Assembly: GCF_024298965.1 (NCBI RefSeq)
Contig: NZ_CP085193.1
Span: 5,270,001-5,334,000 of the forward strand
Length of the DNA stretch: 64,000 bases
Origin: Streptomyces rapamycinicus NRRL 5491
GTDB taxonomy: Bacteria; Actinomycetota; Actinomycetes; Streptomycetales; Streptomycetaceae
Reading direction: 5' to 3'
Shown: piece by piece, positions 1-33,200 of the stretch
Layout: the number at the start of each line of letters is the position of its first letter
How positions within the stretch are numbered: the first letter of the stretch is position 1
The notes under the pieces: model-generated
The model's database searches: none
Seen by the model: only the letters and a program-made list of their open reading frames with translations
Told to the model about the DNA's origin: nothing
Position numbers and translations under genes: made by a program

Positions 1-440
1 GACGGCTCATCCACATGCAACGTGCGCGGCAGTACCCCGTGCCGCATCGCCATCACCATCTTGATCACACCCGCCACACCCGCCGCCGCCTGCGCATGCC
101 CGATATTCGACTTCAACGACCCCAACCACAGAGGCCGATCAACCGCACGCCCCTGCCCATACGTCGCCAACAACGCCTGCGCCTCGATCGGATCACCCAG
201 CGTCGTCCCCGTCCCATGCCCCTCCACCACATCGACATCACCCGACGACAACCCCGCACCCACCAACGCCTGCCGGATCACCCGCTGCTGCGACGGACCA
301 TTCGGCGCCGTCAAACCATTCGACGCACCATCCTGATTCACCGCACTACCCCGCACCACCGCCAACACCCGAAGCCCACGCCGCCGCGCCTCCGACAACC
401 GCGTCACCAACAACACACCCACACCCTCGCCCCAGCCGGT
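1..440 (-). repeat. KS DNA block, copy in module 11
   Basis: C-terminal half of the KS, from [18 protein letters not shown] codons leftward. Near-identical to the module 3 and module 1 KS blocks; continues past the window edge. Confidence 0.85.
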
Positions 441-1150
441 GCCGTCCGTGGCGGCTGCGAACGCCTTGCACCGGCCGTCCGCCGCAAGCCCGCGCTGCCT
501 GCTGAACTCCACGAAGGCGCCCGGGGTGGCCATCAGCGCCACCCCGCCCGCCAGCGCCATCGAGCACTCGCCCTTCCGCAGCGCCTGGGCGGCCAGATGC
601 AGCGCCACCAGCGACGACGAGCACGCCGTGTCCACCGTCAGCGCCGGGCCCTCCAGCCCGAAGGTGTACGCCACCCGCCCGGACACCACACTGGCCGAAG
701 TACCGGTCAGCAGATAGCCCTCGGTGCTCTCCGCCGCCTGCTGGACGAGTGCCGCGTACTCCTGGCCGCTGACCCCCACGAACACCCCGGTGTGGCTGCC
801 CCGCAGCGAGGACGGATCGATCCCGGCCCGCTCCAGCGCCTCCCACGACGCCTCCAGCAGGAGCCGCTGCTGCGGGTCCATGGCCAGCGCCTCACGTGGG
901 CTGATCCCGAAGAACTCCGCGTCGAAGTCGCCGACGCCGTTCACGAAGCCGCCCTCGCGGACGTACGACGTGCCGGGGTGGTCGGGATCCGGGTGGTACA
1001 ACGCGTCCACGTCCCAGCCCCGGTCGGTGGGGAACGTGGTCATCCCGTCACGGCCCTCGGCCACCAGCCGCCACAGGTCCTCGGGCGACTCCACATCGCC
1101 CGGGAGGCGGCAGGCCATCGCCACGATCGCGACGGGGTCGTCATCGGCGG
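1..1150 (-). other. Module 11: partial KS
   Basis: Starts [16 protein letters not shown]; active-site Cys2315 in DTACSSS, HGTGT and NIGHAQ motifs are all present before the left edge. The AT and later domains lie outside the window, so extender and reduction are unknown. Confidence 0.93.
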
Positions 1151-4100
1151 CGGCCACCGCCGTGGCCTCGGTGACGTCCTCCACACCGAGCAGCTCGGCA
1201 CGCAGGTGCTGGGCCAGCGCGTTCGGCGAGGGGTGGTCGAAGACGAGAGTGGCGGGCAGCCGCAGTCCGGTGGCGGCGTTCAGCCGGTTGCGGAGTTCCA
1301 CGGCGGTGAGCGAGTCGAAGCCCAGCTCCTTGAACGCCTTCGCCGCGTCCACCGCTTCCTGCGAGGCGTGCCCGAGCACGGCGGCCACGTCGGCGCGCAC
1401 CAGGTCCAGCAGGATCCGCCGGCGTTCGGGTTCGGACGCGGCGACCAGTCGGCGGTGCAGCGCCGAGCCCCCCGCGCCGGTGGCGTCGCCGGACGCGGCG
1501 ACGCGCCGGGACGGCTGCCTGCGCACCAGCCCCTGGAACAGCGCGGGTAGCGCACCTGCCCTGCGGAGCGCGGCCACGTCGAGGTGGAGGGGGAGCAGCA
1601 CCGCGTGTCCTCGAGCCAGCGCGGCCTCGAACAGGTCCAGGGCGTCCTCTGTGGCCAGAGGAGCCATCCCGGCGCGCGTCATCCGGCTGATGTCGGCGTC
1701 GTCGAGGTGCGCGGTCATGCCGCTGGCCTCCTGCCACAGACCCCAGGCGAGGGACTGGGCGGGCAGGCCCTGGGCCCGGCGGTGCTGGGCGAGCGCGTCC
1801 AGATAACTGTTCGCCGCCGCGTAGTTCGCCTGACCAGGACCACCCAAGGTCCCGGACGCCGAGGAGAACAGCACAAACGCCGACAGATCCACATCGCGGG
1901 TCAGCTCATGCAGATGCCACGCCGCGTCCACCTTCGGGCGCAACACCGTCTCCACCCGCTCGGGCGTCAGGGATTCCACCACCGCGTCATCCAGGACACC
2001 CGCCGCATGCACCACCCCCGACAGGTCCCCTATGTGCGCGATGACCTCCGCCAGCGCATCGCGGTCGGCGACGTCACACGCCACCACCGACACCTCAGCC
2101 CCCAGAGCCGACAACTCGGCACACAACTCCTCCGCGCCTTCAGCCGCCATACCCCGCCGACTGGTCAGCACCAAACGACGCACACCACGCGCCTCCACCA
2201 AATGCCGCGCCACCAACGCACCCAGGACGCCCGTGCCGCCTGTGATCAGGACCGTGCCCTGACCATCCAGCGGCACCGGAACCGTCAGCACCACCTTGCC
2301 CACATGCCGCGCCTGACTCATGAAACGCAGCGCGTCCACGGCCTGGCGTACGTCCCACGCCGTCACCGGAAGTGGCCGCAATACGCCCTCCCGGAACAGG
2401 GACATCAGCTCGGACAGCATCTCCCCGATCCGCTCCGGACCGGCTTCCTGAATGTCGTAGACGCGATACGTGACGCCTGGATGCCGGTCGGCCACCTCGC
2501 CAGGATCCCGCTTGTCGGTCTTGCCCATCTCGAGGAACCGGCCGCCGCGCGGTTGCAGCCGGAGCGACGCGTCCACGTACTCGCCCGCAAGCGAGTTCAG
2601 CACCACATCCACACCCCGGCCCCCCGTAGCCGCAAGGAACCGCTCCTCGAAACCCAGGTCCCGCGACGAAGCGATGCGCTCCGCATCCAGCCCCATCTCC
2701 CGCAGCACACCCCACTTCACCGGGCTCGCCGTCGCCCACACCTCCGCACCCACATGCCGGGCCAACTGCACCGCCGCCATCCCCACCCCACCAGCGGCCG
2801 CATGCACCAACACCGACTCACCCGACCCCAACCCGGCCAGGTCGATGAGCCCGTAGTACGCGGTCAAGAACACCACCGGCACAGAAGCCGCCTCCGCGAA
2901 CGACCACCCCTCCGGCATCCGCGCCACCATCCGGTGATCCGCCACCGCCACCGACCCGATCGACGCCGGGAACATCCCGAACACCCGGTCGCCGGGGGCG
3001 AAACCGACGACCCCGGGGCCGACCTCCAGGACGTACCCGGCGGCCTCACCGCCCAGACCGTCCTGGTCGACCATGCCGAGGGTGAGCAGCACATCCCGGA
3101 AGTTGAGCCCGGCCGCGCGCACCTCGAGCCGGACCTGACCGGGCTCCAACGGTCGCTCCGCGGCGTCGGAGTCGACGAAAGCGACATTGTCCAAAGTGCC
3201 CTTGCTGGTGACGTCCAGCCGCCAGGCGTCCTGCTCCTCCGTGTGCGCCGGCAGCGCCAGCGTGCCGTCCGAGGACGCCCGGACCAGCCGGGGCGCCCAC
3301 ACCTTTCCGGCCCGCAGGGCGAGCTGCGGTTCGCCGGTGGCGAGCGCGGCCGAGAGGGCGGGCCAGAGGTCGGCGGAGTGATCCGCACGCGCGTTGACGT
3401 CCGCGTTCACGCCGGCGTCCGCGTCCGCGTCCGCGTCCGCGTTCACGTCCAGGTCCGCGTCCACGTGGGCGTCCAGGTCCGCCTCCACGTGAGCGTCCAT
3501 GTGGGCGTCCCCGTCCACGAGATGAAAGCGGCCCGGGGTCTCCGACTGGGCGGACCGGACCAGGCCCCAGACGGCGGCCGCTCCCAGGTCGTCCACGGAG
3601 CGCCGCTCGTCGACGGTCACGCCACCCCGCGTCACGAGGGCCAGCCGGGAGGCGGCGAAGTTCGGATCCGCGAGCCAGGTCTGGAGCAGGGCGAGAGCGC
3701 GGGAAGTGGCCTCATACGGGCTTCCGCCGTCGCACCGGGCCAGCACCACTTCGGGGGTGGGGGCCGATCCGGCGGCGATCGCGTCGGACAGGGCGCTCAG
3801 CGAGGGGAAGTCCTCGTCGGCTCGCTCCGGAAAGCCGACGGTGAGGTAATCGCCGGCCGGTGAGTCGGCCGTCGGCAGCGGGGTCCAGTCGACGCGGAAG
3901 AGGGAGTCCTCGACGGCCGGGTGGCCGCCGCCGAGGGCGTCCGCCGGGACCGCCCGCAACGTGAGGGACTCCACCGAGGCCACCGGCGCGCCAGTGCTGT
4001 CGGCCGCCAGGAGGGACATCTCGTCGGGGCCGCTCGGCGAGAGCCGGACGCGGAGTGCGGACGCGCCCACGGCGTGCAGTTCGACACCGCTCCAGGAGAA

Positions 4101-7100
4101 CGGAAGGCGCACCTGCGCGGAGCCCGCCGTGGTGTCCGCGAGGGCCGCCGTGTGCAGGGCCGCGTCGAACAGGGCGGGATGCAGGCCGAACCCGGTCGCG
4201 TCGGCGCCGTTCCCGTCCGCCAGCCGGACCTCGGCGAAGACCTCCTCGCCGCGCCGCCACGCCGTGTGAAGGCCCTGGAAGACGGGGCCGTAGGTCAGGC
4301 CGTGATCGGACAGCCCGCTGTAGAGGCCGTCGAGATCGACCGGCGTGGCGCCCTCGGGCGGCCAGGGGGTGAGCTCGTACGCGCCTGTGGCGACGTCAGG
4401 GGCCAGCACACCGCTCGCGTGACGGGTCCAGGGCTCATCGGCTCCGCTGTCCCCCGTGTCTTCCGCTCGCGAATAGACGGCGAGGTGACGGCGTCCGTTC
4501 TCGTCCGGCTCGGCCACGGTCAGGCTGAGGAGAACGCCGCCCTGCTCCGGAAAGACCAGGGGGGCTTCGAGGGTCAGTTCGTCGAGTCGGGTGCAGCCCA
4601 CCTCGTCACCGGCGTGCATGGCCAACTCGACGAAGGCCGTGCCCGGCAGCAGTACGCGGCCCATGACGACGTGGTCGGCCAGCCACGGGTGCGAGCGCGG
4701 CGACAGGCGTCCCGTGAAGACCACGGAGTCCTCGCCGGGCATCGCCATCACCGCGCCCAGCATCGGATGCCCGGCCCCGCCGAGGCCGAAGGTCCCGGCG
4801 TCGCCCGACAGTTCGGGGGCGTCGAGCCAGTAGCGCTGCCGCTGGAAGGCATACGTCGGCAACTCGACCCGCCGCGCACCCCCGAACAACGAGGACCAGT
4901 CCACCGCCACACCATGGACATACGCCTCCCCCACAGACCGCAAAAACCGGTCCAACCCGCCCTCGTCACGACGCAGCGACCCCAAAACCACAGCCTCCGC
5001 ACCCGCCGCGTCAATGCTCTCCTGCACCCCGACCGCGAGCACCGGATGCGCACTGGCCTCAATAAACACATCGAAACCCTGCGCCAACAACACCTCGGTC
5101 GCGGTCGCGAAACGCACCGTCTCCCGCAGATTCCGATACCAGTACTCCGCATCCAGCTGCTCGGTGTCGATCCAGTCACCCGTCACCGTGGAGAAGAACG
5201 GCACCCGGGACCGCACCGGAGCAATCCCGCCCAACTCCTCCAACAACCGCTCCCGCAACACCTCCACACCCACCGAATGCGACGCGTAATCCACCTCAAC
5301 CCGCCGCGCCCGCACCCCCTCCACCCCACACACCCCAACAAACTCATCCAACGCCTCCCCATCACCCGACACCACAACCGACGAAGGCCCATTGACAGCC
5401 GCCACCCCCACCCGGCCACCCCACCGCTCCAACAGCACACCAACCTCATCAACCGAAACCCCCACCGACACCATGCCCCCACCACCCGCCAACACCCTCA
5501 ACGCCCGACTCCGCAAAGCCACCACACGCGCCCCGTCCTCCAACGACAACGCACCCGCCACACACGCCGCCGCAATCTCCCCCTGCGAATGCCCCACCAC
5601 CGCACCCGGCACCACACCAAAGGATCCCCACAACGCCCCCAACGACACCATCACCGCCCACAACACCGGCTGCACCACATCCACCCGCCCCAACGCAGAC
5701 CCGTCCTCCAACACCCCCACCAACGACCAATCCACATACACCGACAAAGCCCGCTCACACTCCGCCATCCGCCCCGCAAACACCGGAGAAACCCCCAACA
5801 ACTCCACCGCCATCCCCACCCACTGCGACCCCTGCCCCGGAAACACCACCACCGACTTCCCCACACCCACCACACCACCGGACACCACACCAGCCACACC
5901 CCCACCGGACGCCAACACCCGCAGGGCTTCCCGGATGTCGCCCGCCTCGCGCCCGAACAGCACGGCGCGGTGGCCGAGGGCGCTGCGGGAGGTGGCGAGC
6001 GAGTAGGCGAGGTCAACGGCCCCGGCGGGAGCGGCGGCGGCCCCGTCCTCCTCGTCGAGGAACGACGCCAGCCGGGCGGCCTGCTCACGCAGGGCGTCGG
6101 CGCTCCCGCCGGAGATCACCCAGGGCAGGGCGGCGGGGGCCGGTTCGCCGCTGGCCGCGGGCTGCTCCTCGGCCGGCTCCGGCGACTGCTCGAGGATGAC
6201 ATGGGCGTTGGTCCCGCTGATGCCGAAGGACGAGACCCCGGCCCGGCGCGGACGGTCGCCCGTCTCCGGCCACTCCCGGGCCTCCGTCAGCAGCGACACC
6301 CCACCCGATGACCAGTCCACATGCGGCGTCGGCTCGTCCACGTGCAGCGTCTTCGGCAGCACCCCGTGGCGCATCGCCATGACCATCTTGATGACGCCAC
6401 CGACCCCCGCGGCCGCCTGCGTGTGCCCGATGTTCGACTTCAACGACCCCAGCCACAGCGGCCGCTCCCGCTCCCGGTCCCGGCCGTAGGTGGCCAACAG
6501 CGCCTGCGCCTCGATGGGGTCGCCCAGCGGGGTTCCCGTGCCGTGGGCGTCCACGGCGTCGACATGTTCGGTGGAGAGCCCGGCGTCGGCCAGCGCCCGC
6601 AGGATCAGGCGCTGCTGCGAGGGGCCGTTGGGGGCGGTGAGGCCATTGCTGGCACCGTCCTGGTTCAGCGCCGAGCCCCGTACGACGGCCACCACGGGGT
6701 GCCCGTTGCGCCGGGCGTCGGACAGCCGCTCCACGAGCAGCAGCCCGGCCCCTTCCGACCAGCCGGTGCCGTCGGCCGCGGCGGCGAACGACTTGCAGCG
6801 GCCGTCGCGTGCCAGCCCCCGCAACCTGCTGAACTCGACGAACGCACCGGGCGTGGACATCACCGTGACCCCGCCCGCGAGCGCCAGCTCGCAGTCCCCT
6901 CGGCGCAGCGCCTCACAGGCCAGGTGCAGGGCCACCAGGGACGAGGAGCACGCCGTGTCGAGGGTGACCGCCGGGCCTTCGAGGCCGAAGGTGTAGGCGA
7001 GTCGTCCGGAGGCCACACTGCCGGAGCTGCCGTTGCCGAGGAACCCTTCGAGGCCCTCGGGTATGGCGTGCAGCCGGGCCGCGTAGTCGTGGTACATGAC

Positions 7101-7565
7101 GCCCGCGAACACCCCCGTGGGGCTGCCCCGCAGCGACTCGGCGGCGATGCCCGCCCGCTCGAAGGTCTCCCAGGCGGTCTCCAGCAGCAGCCGCTGCTGC
7201 GGATCCATCGCCAACGCCTCACGCGGGCTGATGTTGAACAGACCGGCGTCGAACAGGTCCGCGTCGTAGAGGAAGCCGCCGTCGCGGATGTACGACGTCC
7301 CGTGCCGCTCCGGGTCGGGGTCGAAGAGCGCGTCGGCGTCCCAGCCGCGGCCCTCCGGGAAGGGACCGATCCCGTCCCGTTCCTCGGCCACCAGCCGCCA
7401 CAGGTCCTCCGGTGACCGGACCCCGCCGGGGAACCGGCAGGCCATGGCGACGATGGCGATCGGCTCCTGCTCCCTGGACTCCACCTCGTGCAGGCGCTGC
7501 CTGACCTGGTGCAGATCGGTGGTCACCCGCTTCAGATAGTCCCGAAGCTTCTGCTCGTTCGACAT
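1..7565 (-). CDS. PKS5: type I modular polyketide synthase, module 10 and start of module 11 (3' partial)
   Basis: This cytoplasmic assembly-line protein extends the polyketide by one fully reduced methylmalonyl unit and begins the next module. At least 2,521 residues are present with no stop before the left edge. Visible order: N-terminal docking coiled coil (1-33, begins [11 protein letters not shown]), KS (Cys206), AT (about 570-870), DH (His near 963), ER (about 1465-1755), KR (about 1765-2000), ACP (Ser near 2085), then a KS (Cys2315) cut by the window edge. The ATG at 7565 puts the docking helix at the N-terminus, as in the sister proteins. A GAGGAG lies 11 nt upstream, which is rather long. 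The gene starts 101 bp after the PKS4 stop, with no promoter I could recognise, so it probably shares the PKS4 transcript. An Asp/Ala/Val-rich tandem tract (residues about 1350-1395) interrupts the KR structural half. Function as a PKS is certain; the final module count is unknown. Confidence 0.97.
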   Translation of the reverse strand, partial: MSNEQKLRDYLKRVTTDLHQVRQRLHEVESREQEPIAIVAMACRFPGGVRSPEDLWRLVAEERDGIGPFPEGRGWDADALFDPDPERHGTSYIRDGGFLYDADLFDAGLFNISPREALAMDPQQRLLLETAWETFERAGIAAESLRGSPTGVFAGVMYHDYAARLHAIPEGLEGFLGNGSSGSVASGRLAYTFGLEGPAVTLDTACSSSLVALHLACEALRRGDCELALAGGVTVMSTPGAFVEFSRLRGLARDGRCKSFAAAADGTGWSEGAGLLLVERLSDARRNGHPVVAVVRGSALNQDGASNGLTAPNGPSQQRLILRALADAGLSTEHVDAVDAHGTGTPLGDPIEAQALLATYGRDRERERPLWLGSLKSNIGHTQAAAGVGGVIKMVMAMRHGVLPKTLHVDEPTPHVDWSSGGVSLLTEAREWPETGDRPRRAGVSSFGISGTNAHVILEQSPEPAEEQPAASGEPAPAALPWVISGGSADALREQAARLASFLDEEDGAAAAPAGAVDLAYSLATSRSALGHRAVLFGREAGDIREALRVLASGGGVAGVVSGGVVGVGKSVVVFPGQGSQWVGMAVELLGVSPVFAGRMAECERALSVYVDWSLVGVLEDGSALGRVDVVQPVLWAVMVSLGALWGSFGVVPGAVVGHSQGEIAAACVAGALSLEDGARVVALRSRALRVLAGGGGMVSVGVSVDEVGVLLERWGGRVGVAAVNGPSSVVVSGDGEALDEFVGVCGVEGVRARRVEVDYASHSVGVEVLRERLLEELGGIAPVRSRVPFFSTVTGDWIDTEQLDAEYWYRNLRETVRFATATEVLLAQGFDVFIEASAHPVLAVGVQESIDAAGAEAVVLGSLRRDEGGLDRFLRSVGEAYVHGVAVDWSSLFGGARRVELPTYAFQRQRYWLDAPELSGDAGTFGLGGAGHPMLGAVMAMPGEDSVVFTGRLSPRSHPWLADHVVMGRVLLPGTAFVELAMHAGDEVGCTRLDELTLEAPLVFPEQGGVLLSLTVAEPDENGRRHLAVYSRAEDTGDSGADEPWTRHASGVLAPDVATGAYELTPWPPEGATPVDLDGLYSGLSDHGLTYGPVFQGLHTAWRRGEEVFAEVRLADGNGADATGFGLHPALFDAALHTAALADTTAGSAQVRLPFSWSGVELHAVGASALRVRLSPSGPDEMSLLAADSTGAPVASVESLTLRAVPADALGGGHPAVEDSLFRVDWTPLPTADSPAGDYLTVGFPERADEDFPSLSALSDAIAAGSAPTPEVVLARCDGGSPYEATSRALALLQTWLADPNFAASRLALVTRGGVTVDERRSVDDLGAAAVWGLVRSAQSETPGRFHLVDGDAHMDAHVEADLDAHVDADLDVNADADADADAGVNADVNARADHSADLWPALSAALATGEPQLALRAGKVWAPRLVRASSDGTLALPAHTEEQDAWRLDVTSKGTLDNVAFVDSDAAERPLEPGQVRLEVRAAGLNFRDVLLTLGMVDQDGLGGEAAGYVLEVGPGVVGFAPGDRVFGMFPASIGSVAVADHRMVARMPEGWSFAEAASVPVVFLTAYYGLIDLAGLGSGESVLVHAAAGGVGMAAVQLARHVGAEVWATASPVKWGVLREMGLDAERIASSRDLGFEERFLAATGGRGVDVVLNSLAGEYVDASLRLQPRGGRFLEMGKTDKRDPGEVADRHPGVTYRVYDIQEAGPERIGEMLSELMSLFREGVLRPLPVTAWDVRQAVDALRFMSQARHVGKVVLTVPVPLDGQGTVLITGGTGVLGALVARHLVEARGVRRLVLTSRRGMAAEGAEELCAELSALGAEVSVVACDVADRDALAEVIAHIGDLSGVVHAAGVLDDAVVESLTPERVETVLRPKVDAAWHLHELTRDVDLSAFVLFSSASGTLGGPGQANYAAANSYLDALAQHRRAQGLPAQSLAWGLWQEASGMTAHLDDADISRMTRAGMAPLATEDALDLFEAALARGHAVLLPLHLDVAALRRAGALPALFQGLVRRQPSRRVAASGDATGAGGSALHRRLVAASEPERRRILLDLVRADVAAVLGHASQEAVDAAKAFKELGFDSLTAVELRNRLNAATGLRLPATLVFDHPSPNALAQHLRAELLGVEDVTEATAVAAADDDPVAIVAMACRLPGDVESPEDLWRLVAEGRDGMTTFPTDRGWDVDALYHPDPDHPGTSYVREGGFVNGVGDFDAEFFGISPREALAMDPQQRLLLEASWEALERAGIDPSSLRGSHTGVFVGVSGQEYAALVQQAAESTEGYLLTGTSASVVSGRVAYTFGLEGPALTVDTACSSSLVALHLAAQALRKGECSMALAGGVALMATPGAFVEFSRQRGLAADGRCKAFAAATDGTGWGEGVGVLLVTRLSEARRRGLRVLAVVRGSAVNQDGASNGLTAPNGPSQQRVIRQALVGAGLSSGDVDVVEGHGTGTTLGDPIEAQALLATYGQGRAVDRPLWLGSLKSNIGHAQAAAGVAGVIKMVMAMRHGVLPRTLHVDEP
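1740..2960 (-). repeat. KR-ER DNA block, copy in module 10
   Basis: KR half (about 1740-2280) is closest to module 7; ER half (about 2530-2960) is closest to modules 6 and 5. The ER C-terminal part (2340-2530) is more diverged ([10 protein letters not shown] region). Confidence 0.85.
3391..3512. repeat. In-frame GCGTCC-type tandem repeats in PKS5
   Basis: Degenerate 6-bp and 12-bp units encode an Asp/Ala/Val/His-rich insert in the KR structural half of module 10, between LVDGDAH and the [10 protein letters not shown] strand. Confidence 0.85.
4825..5924 (-). repeat. Methylmalonyl-AT DNA block, copy in module 10
   Basis: Spans from the post-AT YWL motif to the conserved GQGSQW start of the AT. 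Of the four family members it is most like the module 7 copy; by eye about 15 substitutions separate these two over 1.1 kb. Confidence 0.9.
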
Positions 7566-7666
7566 CGGCCGTTCAGCTCCTCGCCCGGGAACGGAAACCC
7601 GTCGGTGGTGCGGTGGGAAACTTCTGTCGGTGCGTTGACGCGCTGCTTGTCCGCTGAGCGCCGCAG

Positions 7667-30067
<22,401 letters not shown>

Positions 30068-30157
30068 TCGACGCCACCTATTCAGGGCAGGCCAACGCAT
30101 CCCCGGGGCAAATGAATGCCGAGGTAAACCGTTGGGCACGTCACCAGATCCGAGTGA

Positions 30158-30214
30158 AAACTATGGGATCCCAAGAGAGGGAACAACCCCTAGCCGAGCC
30201 CCTAGGGCCCCAAG
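30158..30214 (-). promoter_or_regulatory. Predicted internal promoter for PKS4-PKS5 with three heptamer repeats
   Basis: On the minus strand: CTTGGGG, 2 nt, CTAGGGG, 5 nt, CTAGGGG, then directly TTGTTC (-35), 17 nt, TAGTTT (-10). The -10 is about 90 nt upstream of the PKS4 ATG, in the longest gap between PKS genes (206 bp). The element matches the one before PKS1 in order, spacing and distance to the start. Confidence 0.55.
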
Positions 30215-30232
30215 CCGAAGCGGCCGTCACCA

Positions 30233-30259
30233 GCGGCAAGGGGGCATTGCGGCAAGGGG
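30233..30259. repeat. 11-bp direct repeat in the PKS3-PKS4 gap
   Basis: Two perfect copies of GCGGCAAGGGG separated by 5 bp (16-bp period), about 20 bp upstream of the heptamer array of the predicted PKS4 promoter and just after the PKS3 stop. Each contains CGGCAAG, a heptamer I recall as the reported operator unit of the SARP-type regulator PimR; the spacing here is different. Confidence 0.5.
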
Positions 30260-30273
30260 CTCGGGAACAGGGG

Positions 30274-33200
30274 TCAGGACCGGCCGAGTTCCTTGTTAAT
30301 CAAGGCGAAGATTTCCTCGTCCGTCCCCGACTCGAGAACGTCCACGCCGTTATCGGCGGCCCTCTCCCCGGAAGCGCGTTCCGGGCCCGACCACTTGGCC
30401 AGCAGCGCCTGGAGCCGGACCACCACCTTGGCCCGGGTCATGTTATCGATGGCGGCTCGGGAAAGAGCGTCCTCCACGCTGTCCAACTCATCGAAGAGCG
30501 ACCGCTCGGCGGATTGCATAGCCGGGAACATTTCCCCGACAAGCCACTGGGCGAGCGCCTCCACGGTGGGGTGGTCGAATACCAGGGTGGAGGGAAGCCG
30601 TAGTCCGGTGGCGGCGTTCAGCCGGTTGCGGAGTTCCACGGCGGTGAGCGAGTCGAAGCCGAGATCCTTGAACGCCCGCCCCGCGTCGATGAGCGCGGTG
30701 TCCGGGATGTTGAGAACGGCCGCCACTTCCGAGCGGAGGAAGTCCGCCAGGGCCCGGTGGCGTTCGGCCCCGGGCAGGGCGGCGAATCGCCGGGTGAGGT
30801 CGTCGGTGTCCTGGCGCGATACGGCCACGCGTCGGTTCGGCGTGCTGGTCACAAGCCCCTTGAGCAGGGTGGGTACGGAGTCCGCCCGCCCGCGCAATGC
30901 CTCACGGTCCAGCCGTGCCGGCACGACGACGGCCGAGGCATACCGCTCAGCCGCATCGAACAGCGCCAGCCCCTCCTCGGCCACCAACGCCACCAAACCC
31001 GAACGGGCCATCCGCCGCACATCGGCATCCCCCAGCCCACCGGCCATACCACCCCCCACCTGCTCCCACGGCCCCCAAGCAAGGGACTGAGCAGGCAACC
31101 CCTGACCCGCGCGATACTCAGCCAGAGCATCCAGATAACTGTTCGCCGCCGCGTAGTTCGCCTGACCAGGACCACCCAAGGTCCCGGACGCCGAGGAGAA
31201 CAGCACGAACGCCGACAGATCCATCCCCCGCGTCAGCTCATGCAGATGCCACGCCGCGTCCGCCTTCGGACGCAACACCGTCTCCACCCGCTCAGGCGTC
31301 AGGGATTCCACCACCGCGTCATCCAGGACACCCGCCGCATGCACCACCACCGACAGATCCCCTATGTGCGCGATGACCTCCGCCAGCGCCTCACGATCCG
31401 CCACATCACACGCCACCACCGACACCTCAGCACCCAGAGCCGACAACTCGGCACACAACTCCTCCGCACCCTCAGCCGCCATACCCCGCCGACTGGTCAG
31501 CACCAAACGACGCACACCACGCGCCTCCACCAAATGCCGCGCCACCAACGCACCCAGGACGCCCGTGCCGCCTGTGATCAGGACCGTGCCCTGACCGTTG
31601 AGCAGGGCCGGAACCGTCAGCACCACCTTGCCCACATGCCGCGCCTGACCCATAAAACGGAACGCCTCACGCGCCCGCCGCACATCCCACACCGTCAACG
31701 GAAGCGGCCGCAGCACACCCTCCCGGAACAGAGACATCAGCTCGGACAGCATCTCCCCGATCCGCTCCGGACCCGCCTCAATCAGATCGAACGCCCGATA
31801 CCCCGCCACCCCCTCCCGCACATCCGTCTTCCCCAGCTCCAGAAACCGACCACCCCCCGCCAACAACCCCAACGACACATCCACAAACTCACCCGCCAAC
31901 GAATTCAGCACCACATCCACACCCCGACCCCCCGTAGCCGCAAGGAACCGCTCCCCGAACTCCAAATCCCGCGACGAAGCGATGCGCTCCGCATCCAGCC
32001 CCATCTCCCGCAGCACACCCCACTTCACCGGACTCGCCGTCGCCCACACCTCCGCACCCACATGCCGCGCCAACTGCACCGCCGCCATCCCCACCCCACC
32101 AGCAGCCGCATGCACCAACACCGACTCACCCGACCCCAACCCAGCCAGGTCGATAAGCCCGTAGTACGCGGTCAAGAACACCACCGGCACAGAAGCCGCC
32201 TCCGCGAACGACCACCCCTCCGGCATCCGCGCCACCATCCGGCAATCCGCCACCGCCACCGACCCAATCGACCCCGGAAACAACCCGAACACCCGGTCCC
32301 CCACACCCAGCCCCACCACATCAGGCCCCACACCCAACACCACACCCGCACCCTCACTACCCAGCCCCTCCTGACCCACCACCCCAAGCGTCAACAACAC
32401 ATCCCGGAAATTCACCCCCGCCGCACGCACCCCGACCCGCACCTGACCAGACCCCAACGACTCCTCGACGGCCGGGGAGCCGACGAGGGCCACACCGTCC
32501 AAGGTGCCCGCGACGGCCACCTCCAGCCGCCACGCCCGCTCCCCCTCCGGGATGGCCAGCGTGTCATCGGCCTGGGCCGGGACCAGCCGTGGAACGGCCA
32601 CCTCGCCGTGACGAACGGCGAGCTGTGGCTCTCCCGACTCGACGGCCTTCGGGATCGCTCCGCACGACTCTTCGCTCCCGTCGACCTCCACGAGCACGAA
32701 CCGGCCGGGGTGCTCGGACTGGGCGGACCGGACCAGGCCCTGAACGGCCGCCCCGACCATGCCTTCCCGGGTGACGATCACCAGGGTGGACGTCGCGCGT
32801 TCCTCGTCCGCGAGCCACGCCTGCAGCGTGGCCAGCGCCCAGGCGGTGGCGGTCCGGACCTGTGCCGTCGGCTCGCCCTCCGCCGGTGGTGGCGTCGTCA
32901 GTACGGCGTCCGGCGCCGTCGCACCCGAGGCGAGCGCGGCTCCGAAGGCGGGGATGTCCGGGTACGCAACGCTTCCCGGCACCTCGAAGAAGAGATCGCC
33001 GACGGTGGCCAACGACAGCGCCGATGAGGTACTCGGCTCGGGCCACGGCGTCCAGTCGAGCCGCAGCAGGGAATCGGCGCCGACGCTCGTCGGCGTCCGG
33101 AGGCTTTCCGCCGAGACGGCGCGCAGCACCAACGACTCGATCCGTGCGACGGGTTGGCCGCCCGCGTCGGCGAGCTCCACGGACACCGTATCGGGTCCGG

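Larger units (their letters stand above)
1190..7466 (-). other. Module 10: KS-AT(methylmalonyl)-DH-ER-KR-ACP
   Basis: Complete reductive loop: [31 protein letters not shown]. The ER has LGMVDQ, with Val at the position where Tyr is associated with 2S-methyl products, so a 2R methyl branch is the tentative prediction. Expected unit: CH2-CH(CH3). Confidence 0.92.

Noticed and set aside
7566..7666. Separate promoter in the PKS4-PKS5 gap
   Set aside because: No heptamer repeats and no convincing -35/-10 pair were found; read-through from PKS4 is simpler.
30068..30139. Upstream in-frame ATG for PKS4 (adds 24 residues)
   Set aside because: The docking helix begins at the ATG at 30067, which has an AGGTGG site; the added residues are unlike any sister protein.
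30164..30173. TGGGATCCCA palindrome as a PAS-LuxR operator
   Set aside because: It does not fit the PimM-type consensus (spacing and flanks differ) and falls inside the predicted promoter spacer.
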